A stretch of 64,000 bases of DNA from G965213525 sp965213525 (GCA_965213525.1 OZ243889.1:1922001-1986000); one strand, 5' to 3'; counted from the first letter of the stretch, positions 25,956-35,221 are shown. Numbers and translations: made by a program. The notes: a model not told the origin generated them from the sequence alone.

Positions 25956-26824
25956 GGCGAACGCCGTGAGCCCAAGCCGCGCGTGGGATCACTCGTGCCA
26001 AGTCCCTCGTAGGGGACCGTCTCCCAGGATGCGAAGACACCGATCGGACGCGCATCACCCTCCCGGGGCGAGGCCCAGGCGTCGAGGAGAGCGTCAATCC
26101 CCCAGCGATCGAGCGACGGAACCCAGGCCGGCCAACGGAACCCACCGATCTGAAGCCGGCGCCCCGGCCAGCCTCGCTGACGAACCTGGGTGAGGTCGCC
26201 CCGAACCGGGAACGCTCTCAGCCCCCAGAAGGCCAGTAGCTCGATCACCGGGTCGATCCACGGGTCAGTCTCGTCGGCGAGCGAACCGATGCGGCTCACG
26301 TCAAAACCCAGCCCGAACTGCTGCGAACGGCTGCCGACGCCTTCGAGGGTTGCTTCGACGCGAGCGTCCGCCAACGCTCTGATGACCTTCTTGAGCCGGT
26401 CCTCGACCGTGTTTGCCTTGCCCGGCATGCCCGGAAGAAACGGCCCCTTGTCGACTGTTGGGGTTCCCTTCTCCATCAGCAGGTCCGTGTAGCACGACGA
26501 CCACATCCATCCGTCGTCGTGGTCGGCACGGGCGATCGCCGCACGCTGTGCGAACTGCTCGAACGAGGGATTCAGGCCGATGCGCTCGCAGCCCTCCAGC
26601 TCCCGTGCGATCGGCCATCGGCCGGTGTCGCCGGCGGACGGGAGCGCCTGTTGAAGAAGGTCCGCCGGGTCGACGCCGGTCGGTGAGACCAGGACGGCGA
26701 CCGGTCGAGGCTGCTCGGTCCAGCGCAGCCCAAGACCGTCGACGAGCATCGTGGCGCCGATCGCGGCCAACCAGGCGTTGAGCCAATCGACGGGCAGCCC
26801 AGGACAACGCCGCTCGGCGCTCAT
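25952..26824 (-). CDS. csb3: Csb3 (GSU0052)-like small Cas8-type subunit
   Basis: This 290-residue protein lies between cas3 and cas4, the position of the large-subunit-like protein in type I-G loci. It opens GLPVDWLNAWLAAIGATMLV, followed by a glycine-poor alpha/beta body and WMWSSCYTDLLMEKGTPTVD near the middle. The length and the start (a helix with DWLNAWLAAIGA) fit the Csb3/GSU0052 family better than the much longer Csx17, but I recognise it mainly from context. It would take part in PAM recognition or complex stability. It overlaps cas3 by ATGA and cas4 by ATGA, and a GGAGG sits before its ATG. Confidence 0.7.
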   Translation of the reverse strand: MSAERRCPGLPVDWLNAWLAAIGATMLVDGLGLRWTEQPRPVAVLVSPTGVDPADLLQQALPSAGDTGRWPIARELEGCERIGLNPSFEQFAQRAAIARADHDDGWMWSSCYTDLLMEKGTPTVDKGPFLPGMPGKANTVEDRLKKVIRALADARVEATLEGVGSRSQQFGLGFDVSRIGSLADETDPWIDPVIELLAFWGLRAFPVRGDLTQVRQRGWPGRRLQIGGFRWPAWVPSLDRWGIDALLDAWASPREGDARPIGVFASWETVPYEGLGTSDPTRGLGSRRSP

Positions 26825-29529
26825 GCCACCTCCAACGTCGCGCTGCCGGCCGAGACCCGGTGATCGGCCTGGCGGATGATGGCCTCCAACAGGGCCAGGC
26901 CCCAGTGTCCGTGCAGTGCCGTAAGCGCAGCGAAGCGGCCGGGTTGTGCCCAGTCGACGGCCGACAGGTCGGCCGGGGCCACCACCTCACGCCCGTCGAG
27001 GGAGAACCGGAGCTTCGGGTCACCATCGTCTGGAGCGGGCAGGACGAGCGGTCGCCCGTGCCCGTGATGGGTGACGACCAGATGCATCAGCAGGTCAGCG
27101 TCGGCTCGCTGCTCGCCGTGCAGCCAGCTCTCGACGAGCCGGCGGGACAACTCCTCATGGCGACCCCCACTCGGCCAACCGGAGGCGAGCAGATCGGCGC
27201 GCCAACGAGACCGCCGCCTCGGGTCGGACTTGGCGACCAACGACGGCTCGCGGTCCTCGGGGTCGAGCCACCTTTGGAAGCGCGGGTCCGCCTTCCCAAC
27301 GTCGTGGAACGTTCCCGCCAGTTCGACCGAGGCGACGAGGTGCTCGTCGAGGCCGAGCGAACGGGCGATCCTGCCGGCTCGACCCCCGACCCCGACACCG
27401 TGGGCGTCGAGATCAACGACCGCAGCGAGTGAGAGCTCGTCGAGCTCGTCGAGGCGTACCTCGGCGAACGGCGGTCGACGACGCCTGAGTTGTGCCACCT
27501 CACCGACGGGAGTTCGGGGTTCGAGCTCGAGGTCGTCGATGAGCTCTCGCCACTCCTCCTCGCCATAGCCGGGGGGAACCTCGTTGCGGAGGACCTCGAC
27601 GAGCGGGCCGACCAGCTCAGCCGGGGACCGCTCGTCGTCGTCGGCCGGCGCCAACACCAGATCGAACTCCGCTGCGGCCGGGGCGCCGGCACCGACCAGG
27701 CGTCGCCAGGCCACGTGGTCGAGCGGGAGCCCAGCACGAAGGATCGCCATGTCGACCACGGGGCCCGACGCTCCGGGCGCCCATCCGTGCTCGTCATAGT
27801 CGCCCCCGTCGGCGCCCAGCACGACGACGTCGCCGGGACGGAGCAATTCGGCGTCGACCTCCTCGGTGCGATGACGATCGGTGGCGAGCCGCAGGACGGG
27901 TCGATCGTCGAGGATCCCCCGCATCGCACCGATGCTGATCTCGACGGTCTCCTCCTCCCGCACGCGCGGCCAGAGAGGGTTGCCCGGAACGGGAAGGTGC
28001 GCACGCCAGCACACTGCGATCTGACGGTCCGGAGGCTGCAAGCCCGAGAAGTAGGGCTCGACGGGCGCCTCACCCGGGGGCGGCGTCGTGGTCTTCGCCC
28101 ATTCCCACAGAAGGGCGGGCAGGAGGGACGGTGCGACTCCGGGATCATCTCCTGGCTCGCCGAGCACCTCGCCCACCCTCCCGGGGCTCAGATCGACAGC
28201 ATCGTCGATGCTGTGGCGCCGCAGGCGGTTCAGCACCTCCAATGGTTCGATGCCGTAGACCGGCCATTCCCCCTTCGTAGTCTCGATGTGGCAGTAGCGC
28301 CCTCGGGCCGTCGCGTGCTGGCCGAGACGGTTCAGTCGGCCGAGGCGCTGAGTGAGCGACCTCACGCCGCAAGCCTCGGTGACCAGCAACTCGAAATCGA
28401 CGTCGGCGCCCACCTCCAACGTCTGGGTGGCGACGACGACGAAGTGCCGATCCCGCTCCGTCCGTGCGCCAGCGGCAACCGCACCGAGCACTCGCTCCCG
28501 CACCGCCACCGCCTCGCGCTCACGCATCTGCCCCGTAAGGAGAGCGAGGTCGGCGTCGATCGTCGGCTTCCGGCCAGCGGTGCGCTTCGTCAGCTCGTCG
28601 AAGACCGCTCTCGCCACGGCCGGCGTGTTCACGAAGACCACGCACGACGCAGGTTGCGCCGACGCGACGAGCAACTCGACCGCCGCATCAGCCAAGACCC
28701 GATCAGGCCGCTTCGTCGCCCCCGAGGTCTCGATCTCCAGGCGCTTGGTGGCGTGTAGGCGCTGCTGCACGACGGGGTGATCACGATCACGCTCGTCGAG
28801 GTCGAAGCGAAGCCCTGGATCGTTGACGCCCGTGGCGGTGAGAGCGACCACCGCAGGCCGACGGCGCGGTGGCGGCAGAGGATGCTCCGCTGCGGGATCG
28901 GACTCATGGAGGGGCACGAACAGCTCGGTGAGGTGGTGAGCTAGGTGGGCCTCGTCGACGAGGACGAGGCTGTCGGTTCCGGCGAGCGCGGCATCGATCG
29001 GTCGCATCGAACGCGACGACCCGTAGCCCCTGAACAGAAGCCGAGAGCCGTACATCGGAATGGTCGACAGCAGGATCGCCGGCTGTGCCGGATCGCGGGG
29101 TCGCCCGATCGCAGCGCCCCCTCGCAGTCGCACCACCTCGAGCGGCACGCCCTCGGGCGACAGCGAGGCGAGGCGGGCCGCCACGACGCCCACGACGTCA
29201 GAGGTCCCGATCTCGTGCGCTGCGGTCAGGCGTGCCGCCAGGCGTTCCGCGTGATCGGTCGCCGCATCGACGAGCAGCCGGCGGTTGACCACCCACCAGA
29301 TCCGAGTCGGCAGTCGACGCTCGCCGGGATCTCGGGCGGCCTCGACAGCGAGGGACCAGACGGCGATGTCGAGGCACGCCGTCTTGCCGAGCCCGGTGGG
29401 GATGCCGATGTTCGGAACCCACCACCTGCCCCGTTGTGCGACACCGGCGGCGAGGCGCCCCTGCCACGGAAACGCAGGTCGACCGTTGATCGCCTCGTAG
29501 AACTCCTCGAAGGACGGGCTATCACTCAT
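26821..29529 (-). CDS. cas3: Cas3 helicase-nuclease with C-terminal HD domain
   Basis: This 902-residue effector nuclease carries superfamily 2 helicase motifs: Walker A IPTGLGKT at 43-50, DEAH at 192-195, TAT at 231-233, the motif V region TQTLEVGADVDF at 369-380 and motif VI QRLGRLNR at 394-401. The HD nuclease lies at the C-terminus: FHDVGK starting at 741 (His742-Asp743), then VVTHHGHG about 80 residues later. A C-terminal HD is characteristic of type I-G Cas3. It degrades target DNA after recruitment by the Csb1/Csb2 complex. All key residues look intact. It overlaps csb2 by 8 bases and the next gene by 4. Confidence 0.95.
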   Translation of the reverse strand: MSDSPSFEEFYEAINGRPAFPWQGRLAAGVAQRGRWWVPNIGIPTGLGKTACLDIAVWSLAVEAARDPGERRLPTRIWWVVNRRLLVDAATDHAERLAARLTAAHEIGTSDVVGVVAARLASLSPEGVPLEVVRLRGGAAIGRPRDPAQPAILLSTIPMYGSRLLFRGYGSSRSMRPIDAALAGTDSLVLVDEAHLAHHLTELFVPLHESDPAAEHPLPPPRRRPAVVALTATGVNDPGLRFDLDERDRDHPVVQQRLHATKRLEIETSGATKRPDRVLADAAVELLVASAQPASCVVFVNTPAVARAVFDELTKRTAGRKPTIDADLALLTGQMREREAVAVRERVLGAVAAGARTERDRHFVVVATQTLEVGADVDFELLVTEACGVRSLTQRLGRLNRLGQHATARGRYCHIETTKGEWPVYGIEPLEVLNRLRRHSIDDAVDLSPGRVGEVLGEPGDDPGVAPSLLPALLWEWAKTTTPPPGEAPVEPYFSGLQPPDRQIAVCWRAHLPVPGNPLWPRVREEETVEISIGAMRGILDDRPVLRLATDRHRTEEVDAELLRPGDVVVLGADGGDYDEHGWAPGASGPVVDMAILRAGLPLDHVAWRRLVGAGAPAAAEFDLVLAPADDDERSPAELVGPLVEVLRNEVPPGYGEEEWRELIDDLELEPRTPVGEVAQLRRRRPPFAEVRLDELDELSLAAVVDLDAHGVGVGGRAGRIARSLGLDEHLVASVELAGTFHDVGKADPRFQRWLDPEDREPSLVAKSDPRRRSRWRADLLASGWPSGGRHEELSRRLVESWLHGEQRADADLLMHLVVTHHGHGRPLVLPAPDDGDPKLRFSLDGREVVAPADLSAVDWAQPGRFAALTALHGHWGLALLEAIIRQADHRVSAGSATLEVA

Positions 29530-30940
29530 GGCGGTCCCCGACGGCGGCCATCAGCCCCAGCCCGAACTGCCGTCCGGCCCCGATGGCGATGGGGCCCTGG
29601 ACATCACGATCGAACACGACCTCGACGTGGCCGTAGCGACGAGCGGGCCGCCCTCGACGGTTCACCTCGCTCGGCGCTAGATCTACCCCGCCGCCGAGGA
29701 AGGGATGCCGGCCGGAGCGGTAGGCGACAGGTTGGGGCAGGCCGGCGTGGCGGCACCATCGCCCGACCTCGCCGAGGTCGACGCGCCGGTTCGAGCGCTC
29801 GTGCACGACGGGGAACGCAGACGACCACCACCTCGCAGACTCCTGCCAGCGACGAGGGTTCGCCGACCAGGGCCGCTCGTCGCCGGCCCACGGCACCAGG
29901 CCGACGTCAATGCCCGGGCCACGGAGGTGGACGCCGACGCCGAGCGCACCGCGGCACCGAGACGCCACCTCGGGCGCAGTACCTGCGGGCAGCCAGACGG
30001 CCATCCCGTGAACGCGACCATCGGCGCGTTCGGAACCGACGTTGGGAAGTGCCAGGTAGCGAGCGGTGTCATGGCCCTTCTCTGTGTAGCCGTGACCGTG
30101 CAGTACCGGCGGGCGCTCGGCGCCTTCAGGGCCATACCGCGCCAGCAACGCTCCGCGCAGCGCCTCGGTGGCTGCCAGGACCCGTCGGCCGCTGATCGGT
30201 CGTTCGAGTCGGAACCACAGAACGGTGGGCCGTAGCTCGGTGCGGGCGCGGATCTCGCCGGGCACCCGATAGGTGGCGAGCGTTGTCAAGCCTGGCGACT
30301 GCGAGCGCCGGACGCTGGGCCCGCGCTCACACCAGATGTCGTGGTGAGCGTCGAGTCGATCGACCGTACCGGCCTCGGGCACGGCAATCAGAGTTGCTCC
30401 TTCGGGCGAGGGCGAGAACTCAAAGGTCGGCGCCGCCGGGGGAGCTTCGCCAGCGATTGAGACCCTCACCGATGAGTCGGCGCAGCCGAGGTAGCCGATG
30501 CGGGCCGCCCGGACGCTCAGAGCCGCCCGGATGTGCTCCGGCGGATCGGTCGGCCATCGGTAGACCACCATGCGGTTGGGTGGGGAGACACGGATGCCAG
30601 GCCGAACCTCGGCGCCCTTGCGACCCACGTACTCCTGCATGCCGGGCCCAGTTGGCTTCTCCGTGCGCTGCACGACATAGCGAGGTTCGACCCGGGAGTG
30701 GCGAACATCACCGGGCCCGCTTGCCAGGATCGACGGCGAAGGCTGCGCCTCGAGCCATAGAAGCTCCGAACCGTCGGTGTGGCGACAGCGGTCCCTCGTA
30801 CCGTCGGCTGCGACGAGCGCAGCGAACAGCCGGGACGGCGACGGGGGCCACTCCCCCTCCGTGAGGTTTCCGGTGTGCGCGGTCCCCAGCGCGTCGGCGC
30901 GGAAGGTGCCGTGGAGCAGTTCGACGACGACGACGAACAC
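29522..30940 (-). CDS. csb2: Csb2 (GSU0054), Cas5-Cas6 fusion of type I-G
   Basis: This 472-residue RAMP protein begins FVVVVELLHGTFRADALG, has WPPSPSRLFAALVAADG typical of the Csb2 Cas5-like half, and ends with the glycine-rich GRQFGLGLM, a RAMP/Cas6-type G-loop. In type I-G complexes Csb2 processes pre-crRNA and caps the 5' end of the guide. The GTG start at 30940 follows GGAGG located inside the end of csb1, three bases after the csb1 stop. The stop lies within the cas3 start region (8-base overlap). Confidence 0.93.
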   Translation of the reverse strand: MFVVVVELLHGTFRADALGTAHTGNLTEGEWPPSPSRLFAALVAADGTRDRCRHTDGSELLWLEAQPSPSILASGPGDVRHSRVEPRYVVQRTEKPTGPGMQEYVGRKGAEVRPGIRVSPPNRMVVYRWPTDPPEHIRAALSVRAARIGYLGCADSSVRVSIAGEAPPAAPTFEFSPSPEGATLIAVPEAGTVDRLDAHHDIWCERGPSVRRSQSPGLTTLATYRVPGEIRARTELRPTVLWFRLERPISGRRVLAATEALRGALLARYGPEGAERPPVLHGHGYTEKGHDTARYLALPNVGSERADGRVHGMAVWLPAGTAPEVASRCRGALGVGVHLRGPGIDVGLVPWAGDERPWSANPRRWQESARWWSSAFPVVHERSNRRVDLGEVGRWCRHAGLPQPVAYRSGRHPFLGGGVDLAPSEVNRRGRPARRYGHVEVVFDRDVQGPIAIGAGRQFGLGLMAAVGDRHE

Positions 30941-30943
30941 CGC

Positions 30944-32131
30944 TCACGCCTCCAACGGCCAGGTCGACTCGATGGCCTTGCGAAGGTTGGGCTTCGGCGA
31001 GAGCCGGAGCGCCGAAGCCAACCACCCCTCGAGCGGCACGCCTCGTTCCTGGGCACGCCGATGACACTCGGCAACGAGCTCGGAGGCGACCGACAGATCG
31101 GGGAGACCCACCTCTCGGTCGTCCTCAGCGGAGCCTCCGAGCCAGGTCACCCGCTTGGACGACACCCGGAGGTCGGCACCCGAGCGGAGCGAGAACCCCC
31201 GGCCGAACGCAGCGACGTGGGCGTAGATGCCCACAGCCACGACCAGGGCCCGTGCGGCGGCATCGGCATCGGCGCCGACACCCGTCGAGATCCGTCGGAG
31301 CTGAGAGAACGACACGGTCGACGTCTGGGTGATCCGCGAGAAGGACACGCCCGCCGGGGCGGCATCACCGTCCTTCATGAAGGGAACCTGCCCGTGGCCG
31401 GTCTCGCTCAGCTTGTCCTTCTTGGCGCCCTCGATCCGTGCCTCGCCGACCTCCCACAGAAACCGGTCGTCCTCGTTCGAGGTGATCTTCACGTCCTTCG
31501 TGAGGTTGAGCGCATCGCCCTTCAAACCCATCGACCGGGTGTCGACCGTCGCCGGCTGCCAGCCGACGATCTCGGAGACCCAGGCCCGGGCGTGCTTGGT
31601 CTGCTGGCGGTGCTTGCCGAGATGCGATTGCCAGAACCCGAACAACAGCGCCTGTGGGAACCACGACACGAGCGGCCCTGCGGCCCAGGGTGTAGCGCCG
31701 AGGATGCTCTTGCCGAGCTCCGTTGTCTCGAAGCCCCTGCCATCGAGCATCGAGTCGCGCAGGTAGGCGTCGGCGTTGCGGTGAGGGAAGCGGAAGCTGG
31801 AGAGCTCTCGTGGGAGGTGCGCCGGCAGGGTCGGCAGTTCGCGAAGGTCGAGGACCAATCGCGGCAGCCCGATGTCGGAAGCGTCAAGCGCGGCCTCAAG
31901 CCGGTTGGCCTGCGACGGGACGTTGTCGATGACGACGACGTCGACCGGTTCGCTACCTTCCCCCGACGGCCATCGACGGTCGAGCTGGTAGCGGCCGCCT
32001 TCGTAGACCGCCGGTTTCACCGGCGTTCTCGGACCGGCCTGCGGTTCGATCTCCGCCTCGATGCGGATCGCGCTATCGACGCTGCTGTCATCGCTCACGT
32101 CCAGCAGTTGACTGGCGCTGATCATCTCCAT
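30944..32131 (-). CDS. csb1: Csb1 (GSU0053), Cas7 backbone protein of type I-G
   Basis: This 395-residue backbone subunit polymerises along the crRNA. It begins MEMISASQLLDVSDDSSVDS, contains AVYEGGRYQLDRRW, and has SILGATPWAAGPLVSWFPQA and LLFGFWQSHLGKHRQQTKHA, all fitting the Csb1/GSU0053 family. The ATG at 32131 is supported by GGAAGGA just upstream; the open frame continues further up but those 130 codons are only a shadow of the cas3 stub. The start overlaps the stub's stop codon by 10 bases, so the two are probably translationally coupled. Confidence 0.92.
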   Translation of the reverse strand: MEMISASQLLDVSDDSSVDSAIRIEAEIEPQAGPRTPVKPAVYEGGRYQLDRRWPSGEGSEPVDVVVIDNVPSQANRLEAALDASDIGLPRLVLDLRELPTLPAHLPRELSSFRFPHRNADAYLRDSMLDGRGFETTELGKSILGATPWAAGPLVSWFPQALLFGFWQSHLGKHRQQTKHARAWVSEIVGWQPATVDTRSMGLKGDALNLTKDVKITSNEDDRFLWEVGEARIEGAKKDKLSETGHGQVPFMKDGDAAPAGVSFSRITQTSTVSFSQLRRISTGVGADADAAARALVVAVGIYAHVAAFGRGFSLRSGADLRVSSKRVTWLGGSAEDDREVGLPDLSVASELVAECHRRAQERGVPLEGWLASALRLSPKPNLRKAIESTWPLEA

Positions 32132-32487
32132 GGCGTCCTTCCCGTGTGCTCGCTGAGTGCCACGTATCTGCCAGACGAATCGCCTAACACGAATTGCTCG
32201 TAGCGGGACCTGACGGTCATACGAAGATGCCCTCCGTACCCAGCTGGCCGTCGAGCGATCGTCTGCTCGACGAGCGAGCGCATGGGCAGGCAGTAGACGA
32301 GCCAACGAGGCGTCGACCCAGGGGCGGCGAAGCGCCGCCGCCACAGCCACGCAAGGATCGCCGCCTCGGTCTTGCCGCACCCTGTCGGTGCGTCGAGCAC
32401 GTCGGGCAGGCCCTCTTCGGCCAGACGCACCTGGTACGGGTACGGCCGGAAGCCCGTGGCTGTGTCGAAGAACTCGCCGAATTCCAC
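32122..32487 (-). CDS. Truncated second Cas3: N-terminal stub
   Basis: This 121-codon frame encodes only the first helicase segment of a Cas3: TGFRPYPYQVRLAEEGLPD, Walker A APTGCGKTEAA near residues 33-43, then AWLWRRRF and TPRWLVYCLPMRSLVEQT. After about residue 77 the similarity to Cas3 ends, and the frame closes at a TGA overlapping the csb1 start. There is no DEAH box, no motif VI and no HD. Its motifs differ from those of the intact cas3 downstream (APTGCGKTEAAILAWLWRRR against IPTGLGKTACLDIAVWSLA), so it is not a partial copy of that gene but the remnant of another Cas3 lineage. The start is a GTG at 32487. It is the first frame of the operon. Confidence 0.75.
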   Translation of the reverse strand: MEFGEFFDTATGFRPYPYQVRLAEEGLPDVLDAPTGCGKTEAAILAWLWRRRFAAPGSTPRWLVYCLPMRSLVEQTIARRPAGYGGHLRMTVRSRYEQFVLGDSSGRYVALSEHTGRTPWR

Positions 32488-32657
32488 CCGCCCGCTGCCC
32501 CCGTCTCTCCGGGCTCGGCTGGCTCAACGCCTGCCTGAGTGCCCGTTAGCTCCCGCGGCGCAGAACCTTACTCAACGCCGCAACGGCACGCAGCCGACCC
32601 AGGGGCGCGCGCCAGCGGGTGCGGTCCGTTGCGCGACGGTGCTGTCCGCCGCAGGCC

Positions 32658-34571
32658 TCAGGTGCAGGCGCCGCCGTCGGCGACGCCACGACCGCACAAC
32701 AGAGTGCGCTCGACGGCCCCCAGCGTGAAGCCCTCGCCCGAGGCGGCCGGGGCGCCGAAGATGTGGAGCCGCTCGCCTTCGAGGGCGTCGTCGCCCAACC
32801 CGATCACGTCGACGACCACCTCGTTGAGATCGACACCGACGGGCCCGTCGACGAAGGTCACCTCGCTGGGAGGCTGGTCAGAGGTCCGGGTCGCCGCCAC
32901 GGCCAGGCCGAGGTCACGCATGGTCTCAGCGGCCGGGGGCGCACCACCCGACGCTGCGACGACCTCGGCGGTCACGTCATCGACGCGGCCCAGCTCGGAC
33001 AGGAAGGCGGCGTTGGCCCACCCGGTCGTGCCGCCGTCGAGCTCGAGCTCGAACCACAGGCCCTGATCGTCGGTCAGCACGGCCTGCCCGGTCGAGACAG
33101 CCGAAGCCAGCGGGGCCAGCTCGGCGGTGATGGCGTTGCCGGTGCCCGGCGCGGAGCGGACGTTCAACGTGTCGTCGTCGGCGACCCCGACGACGCCGAC
33201 GACGTCGCCGGCGTCAGGACGGGGACCGAGGAACGGTTCGGGCGCCGCCGTCGCCGGGGGCGCGGTCGTCTCGGGGCTGGTGGTCGACGGCGCCTGGACC
33301 GGAGCCGGCGGCGGCGCAGCACCCTCGTCCTCGGCCAAGGCCACCGTGCGCACCCCGCCGATGGTCGGGTCCTCGCCGATGACGACGCCGTCGTCGGTCA
33401 CCGCGATGACCCAACCGAGACCGACGCCCGATCGTGTCGCCCACGGCTCGCCGTCATGGAGCAACCGCAGGGCTGGTGGGTCGGCGTTGACCGTCGACGC
33501 CGCCTGCCAGCGCCCGTCGGGGGACACGGCCACGACCTCGGCGGGGAGGCCCGGCTCGGCGGACCCCACCGGGTCGCCGGCAGCGTCGAACACCTCGACG
33601 GTGTCGGTGTTGACCACCACCCGATCGGTGCCGTTGGTGGCAACGACGTAGGGGCCCACGTACGCCGGCGCCAACTCGGCGACGACGACGTCGCCGATGC
33701 GCACCTCGTGAGCGGCCGTCACGGTCATGAGGGCCCCGCCGTCGAGGACGGCGCCGTCGGTGACGCCCTCGGCGAGGACCTCGGTGGCGGCGGCGTCGGG
33801 ATCGATGGCCACCAGGGCAGACGACGCCGGGTCGAAGTCGACGCCGCGGTCCACGGCGGTCAGGCGACCGTCGGGTGCGTAGCGAACGGTCCCCCACGTC
33901 AGGTTGGTCTGGACGCCGAGGTCGACCTGGGACACCTCGAGGCGCCCGGCGGCGTCGCTCGTGCCCACCCACAGGCCACTGAACATGTCCTCGCAGAAGT
34001 GGACCACCGCCACCCGGTCGTCGGGTCCGGTGAGGACGTCGCCGGTCACCTCGGGGTCAGCGGTGGCCCGGACGCGCTCGCCGTCGGCATCGACGGCCCA
34101 CAGCACCGGAGCGGGCGCTCCCTCGCACCCCACCCGGTCAGAGGACGGATCGGGGTCGGTGAGCCAGGCGACGGTGGCGTCGGCGGACACCCCGGCGAGG
34201 CGGCCCTCGCCGAGGACGGTCCCGCCGACGAAGCGGGCAGACGCCCGGGACGCCTCGACGGTGGTGGCGACCAGCGTCGTGTCGACTGCAGCCGCGGAGG
34301 GCTCCGGGGCCGTCGCCTCGGGTTGGGGGGGCACGGCGGCCACCTCGGTGTCACCGCCGTCGCGCATGGCGAGGAACGTCGCCAACCCGAGGGCGGCCAC
34401 CACGACCGCGGCCGCAGCGGCGAGACCGCTGCGCCCCGGAGCCCAGCGGCGCCCGGCGGCGTCACCGTCGGCTGCCGCCGCCGCGCTGACGTCGTCCCAG
34501 AACCCGGCCCGGTGGGGCGGCACCCGCCGCCCGGCCAGCACCCGGGCGATCTCGTCGTCTCGGTCGGTCAT
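32658..34571 (-). CDS. Probable anti-sigma membrane protein with extracytoplasmic SH3-like domain
   Basis: This 637-residue protein overlaps the ECF sigma gene by ATGA, the usual position of an anti-sigma factor. The cytoplasmic N-terminus is about 45 residues (DDEIARVLAGRRVPPHRAGFW). A single membrane segment follows (residues 48-70, AAAAVVVAALGLATFLAM). The long outer part has repeating strands resembling a beta-propeller (DGRLTAVDRG, DGRWQAASTV), a Pro/Thr-rich linker, and an SH3-like domain with DDTLNVRSAPG near residue 485, as in cell-wall-binding modules. I see no zinc-binding HxxxCxxC motif, so it is not a canonical ZAS-type anti-sigma. It may couple an envelope signal to the sigma factor. 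Confidence 0.65.
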   Translation of the reverse strand: MTDRDDEIARVLAGRRVPPHRAGFWDDVSAAAAADGDAAGRRWAPGRSGLAAAAAVVVAALGLATFLAMRDGGDTEVAAVPPQPEATAPEPSAAAVDTTLVATTVEASRASARFVGGTVLGEGRLAGVSADATVAWLTDPDPSSDRVGCEGAPAPVLWAVDADGERVRATADPEVTGDVLTGPDDRVAVVHFCEDMFSGLWVGTSDAAGRLEVSQVDLGVQTNLTWGTVRYAPDGRLTAVDRGVDFDPASSALVAIDPDAAATEVLAEGVTDGAVLDGGALMTVTAAHEVRIGDVVVAELAPAYVGPYVVATNGTDRVVVNTDTVEVFDAAGDPVGSAEPGLPAEVVAVSPDGRWQAASTVNADPPALRLLHDGEPWATRSGVGLGWVIAVTDDGVVIGEDPTIGGVRTVALAEDEGAAPPPAPVQAPSTTSPETTAPPATAAPEPFLGPRPDAGDVVGVVGVADDDTLNVRSAPGTGNAITAELAPLASAVSTGQAVLTDDQGLWFELELDGGTTGWANAAFLSELGRVDDVTAEVVAASGGAPPAAETMRDLGLAVAATRTSDQPPSEVTFVDGPVGVDLNEVVVDVIGLGDDALEGERLHIFGAPAASGEGFTLGAVERTLLCGRGVADGGACT

Positions 34572-35104
34572 CGACGCACCTCCCCGTCATCGCTCAACAA
34601 CCGGCGCAGCTCGGCCCGCCCCCGGTGCACCCGCGAGGCGATCGTGCCCTTGGGGACGTCGAGCAGCTCGCCGGCCTCCACGTAGGACCGCCCGTCTCCG
34701 TCGACGAGCAGCACCGCCACCCGCTGGTCGACCGGCAGCGACCCGAGGGCGCTCGACAGGGCGTCGTTGTCGGTGATCCGCGCCTCGTGGCGCTCGCCGG
34801 GGTCAGACACGTCGTGACCTTCCAGGGTCAGCACCGGTCGGCGCCGGCGCAGGTGATCGATGCAGGTGTTGACCACGATGCGGTGCAGCCACGTCGACGA
34901 GGCGGCCTCACCCCGGAACGTGTCGCGGGCCCGCCAGGCCCGGAGGTACGCGTCCTGCAGGGCATCGTCCATCGCCGCTGCGCTGCCCAACATGCCGTGG
35001 GCGAGGGCGCGCATCCGGTCGTCGTGGCGGCGGAGCAGATCGGTGAAGGACCGCTCGTCAAGAGCTGTCGAGCTTCGTAGCCGCACCATCGAGGTCGCTC
35101 CCAT
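34568..35104 (-). CDS. ECF-type RNA polymerase sigma factor
   Basis: This protein of about 178 residues has sigma region 2 (FTDLLRRHDDRMRALAHGML ... DALQDAYLRAWRARDTFRG ... STWLHRIVVNTCIDHLRRRR) and region 4 (LGSLPVDQRVAVLLVDGDG ... YVEAGELLDVPKGTIASRVHRGRAELR). It would direct polymerase to a small regulon under control of the membrane protein encoded immediately downstream with a 4-base overlap. The start is uncertain: the ATG at 35104 is used, but in-frame starts exist on both sides. No autoregulatory promoter could be recognised by eye. Confidence 0.88.
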   Translation of the reverse strand: MGATSMVRLRSSTALDERSFTDLLRRHDDRMRALAHGMLGSAAAMDDALQDAYLRAWRARDTFRGEAASSTWLHRIVVNTCIDHLRRRRPVLTLEGHDVSDPGERHEARITDNDALSSALGSLPVDQRVAVLLVDGDGRSYVEAGELLDVPKGTIASRVHRGRAELRRLLSDDGEVRR

Positions 35105-35221
35105 CACACGTCTCAGACGGCGCCCGTCGCCGGATCGTTCCATCACCGAGCCAGCGAGCTCCGGGCCGTCGCAGGTCATGTCGCTCCGCGCCCCACACCG
35201 GCGAGGCGCGAGGGGGTGTCT

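Noticed and set aside
32132..32527. 130-codon N-terminal extension of the csb1 frame
   Set aside because: It is antiphase to the cas3 stub, Arg/Ala-rich, and lacks family similarity; the ATG at 32131 has a good ribosome binding site.
32523..32579. GGCGTTGAG twice on the minus strand upstream of the cas operon, resembling the repeat's CGTTGAGCG end (possible autoregulatory mini-guide)
   Set aside because: Only about eight bases match and no repeat hairpin accompanies them; chance occurrence is likely in such GC-rich DNA.
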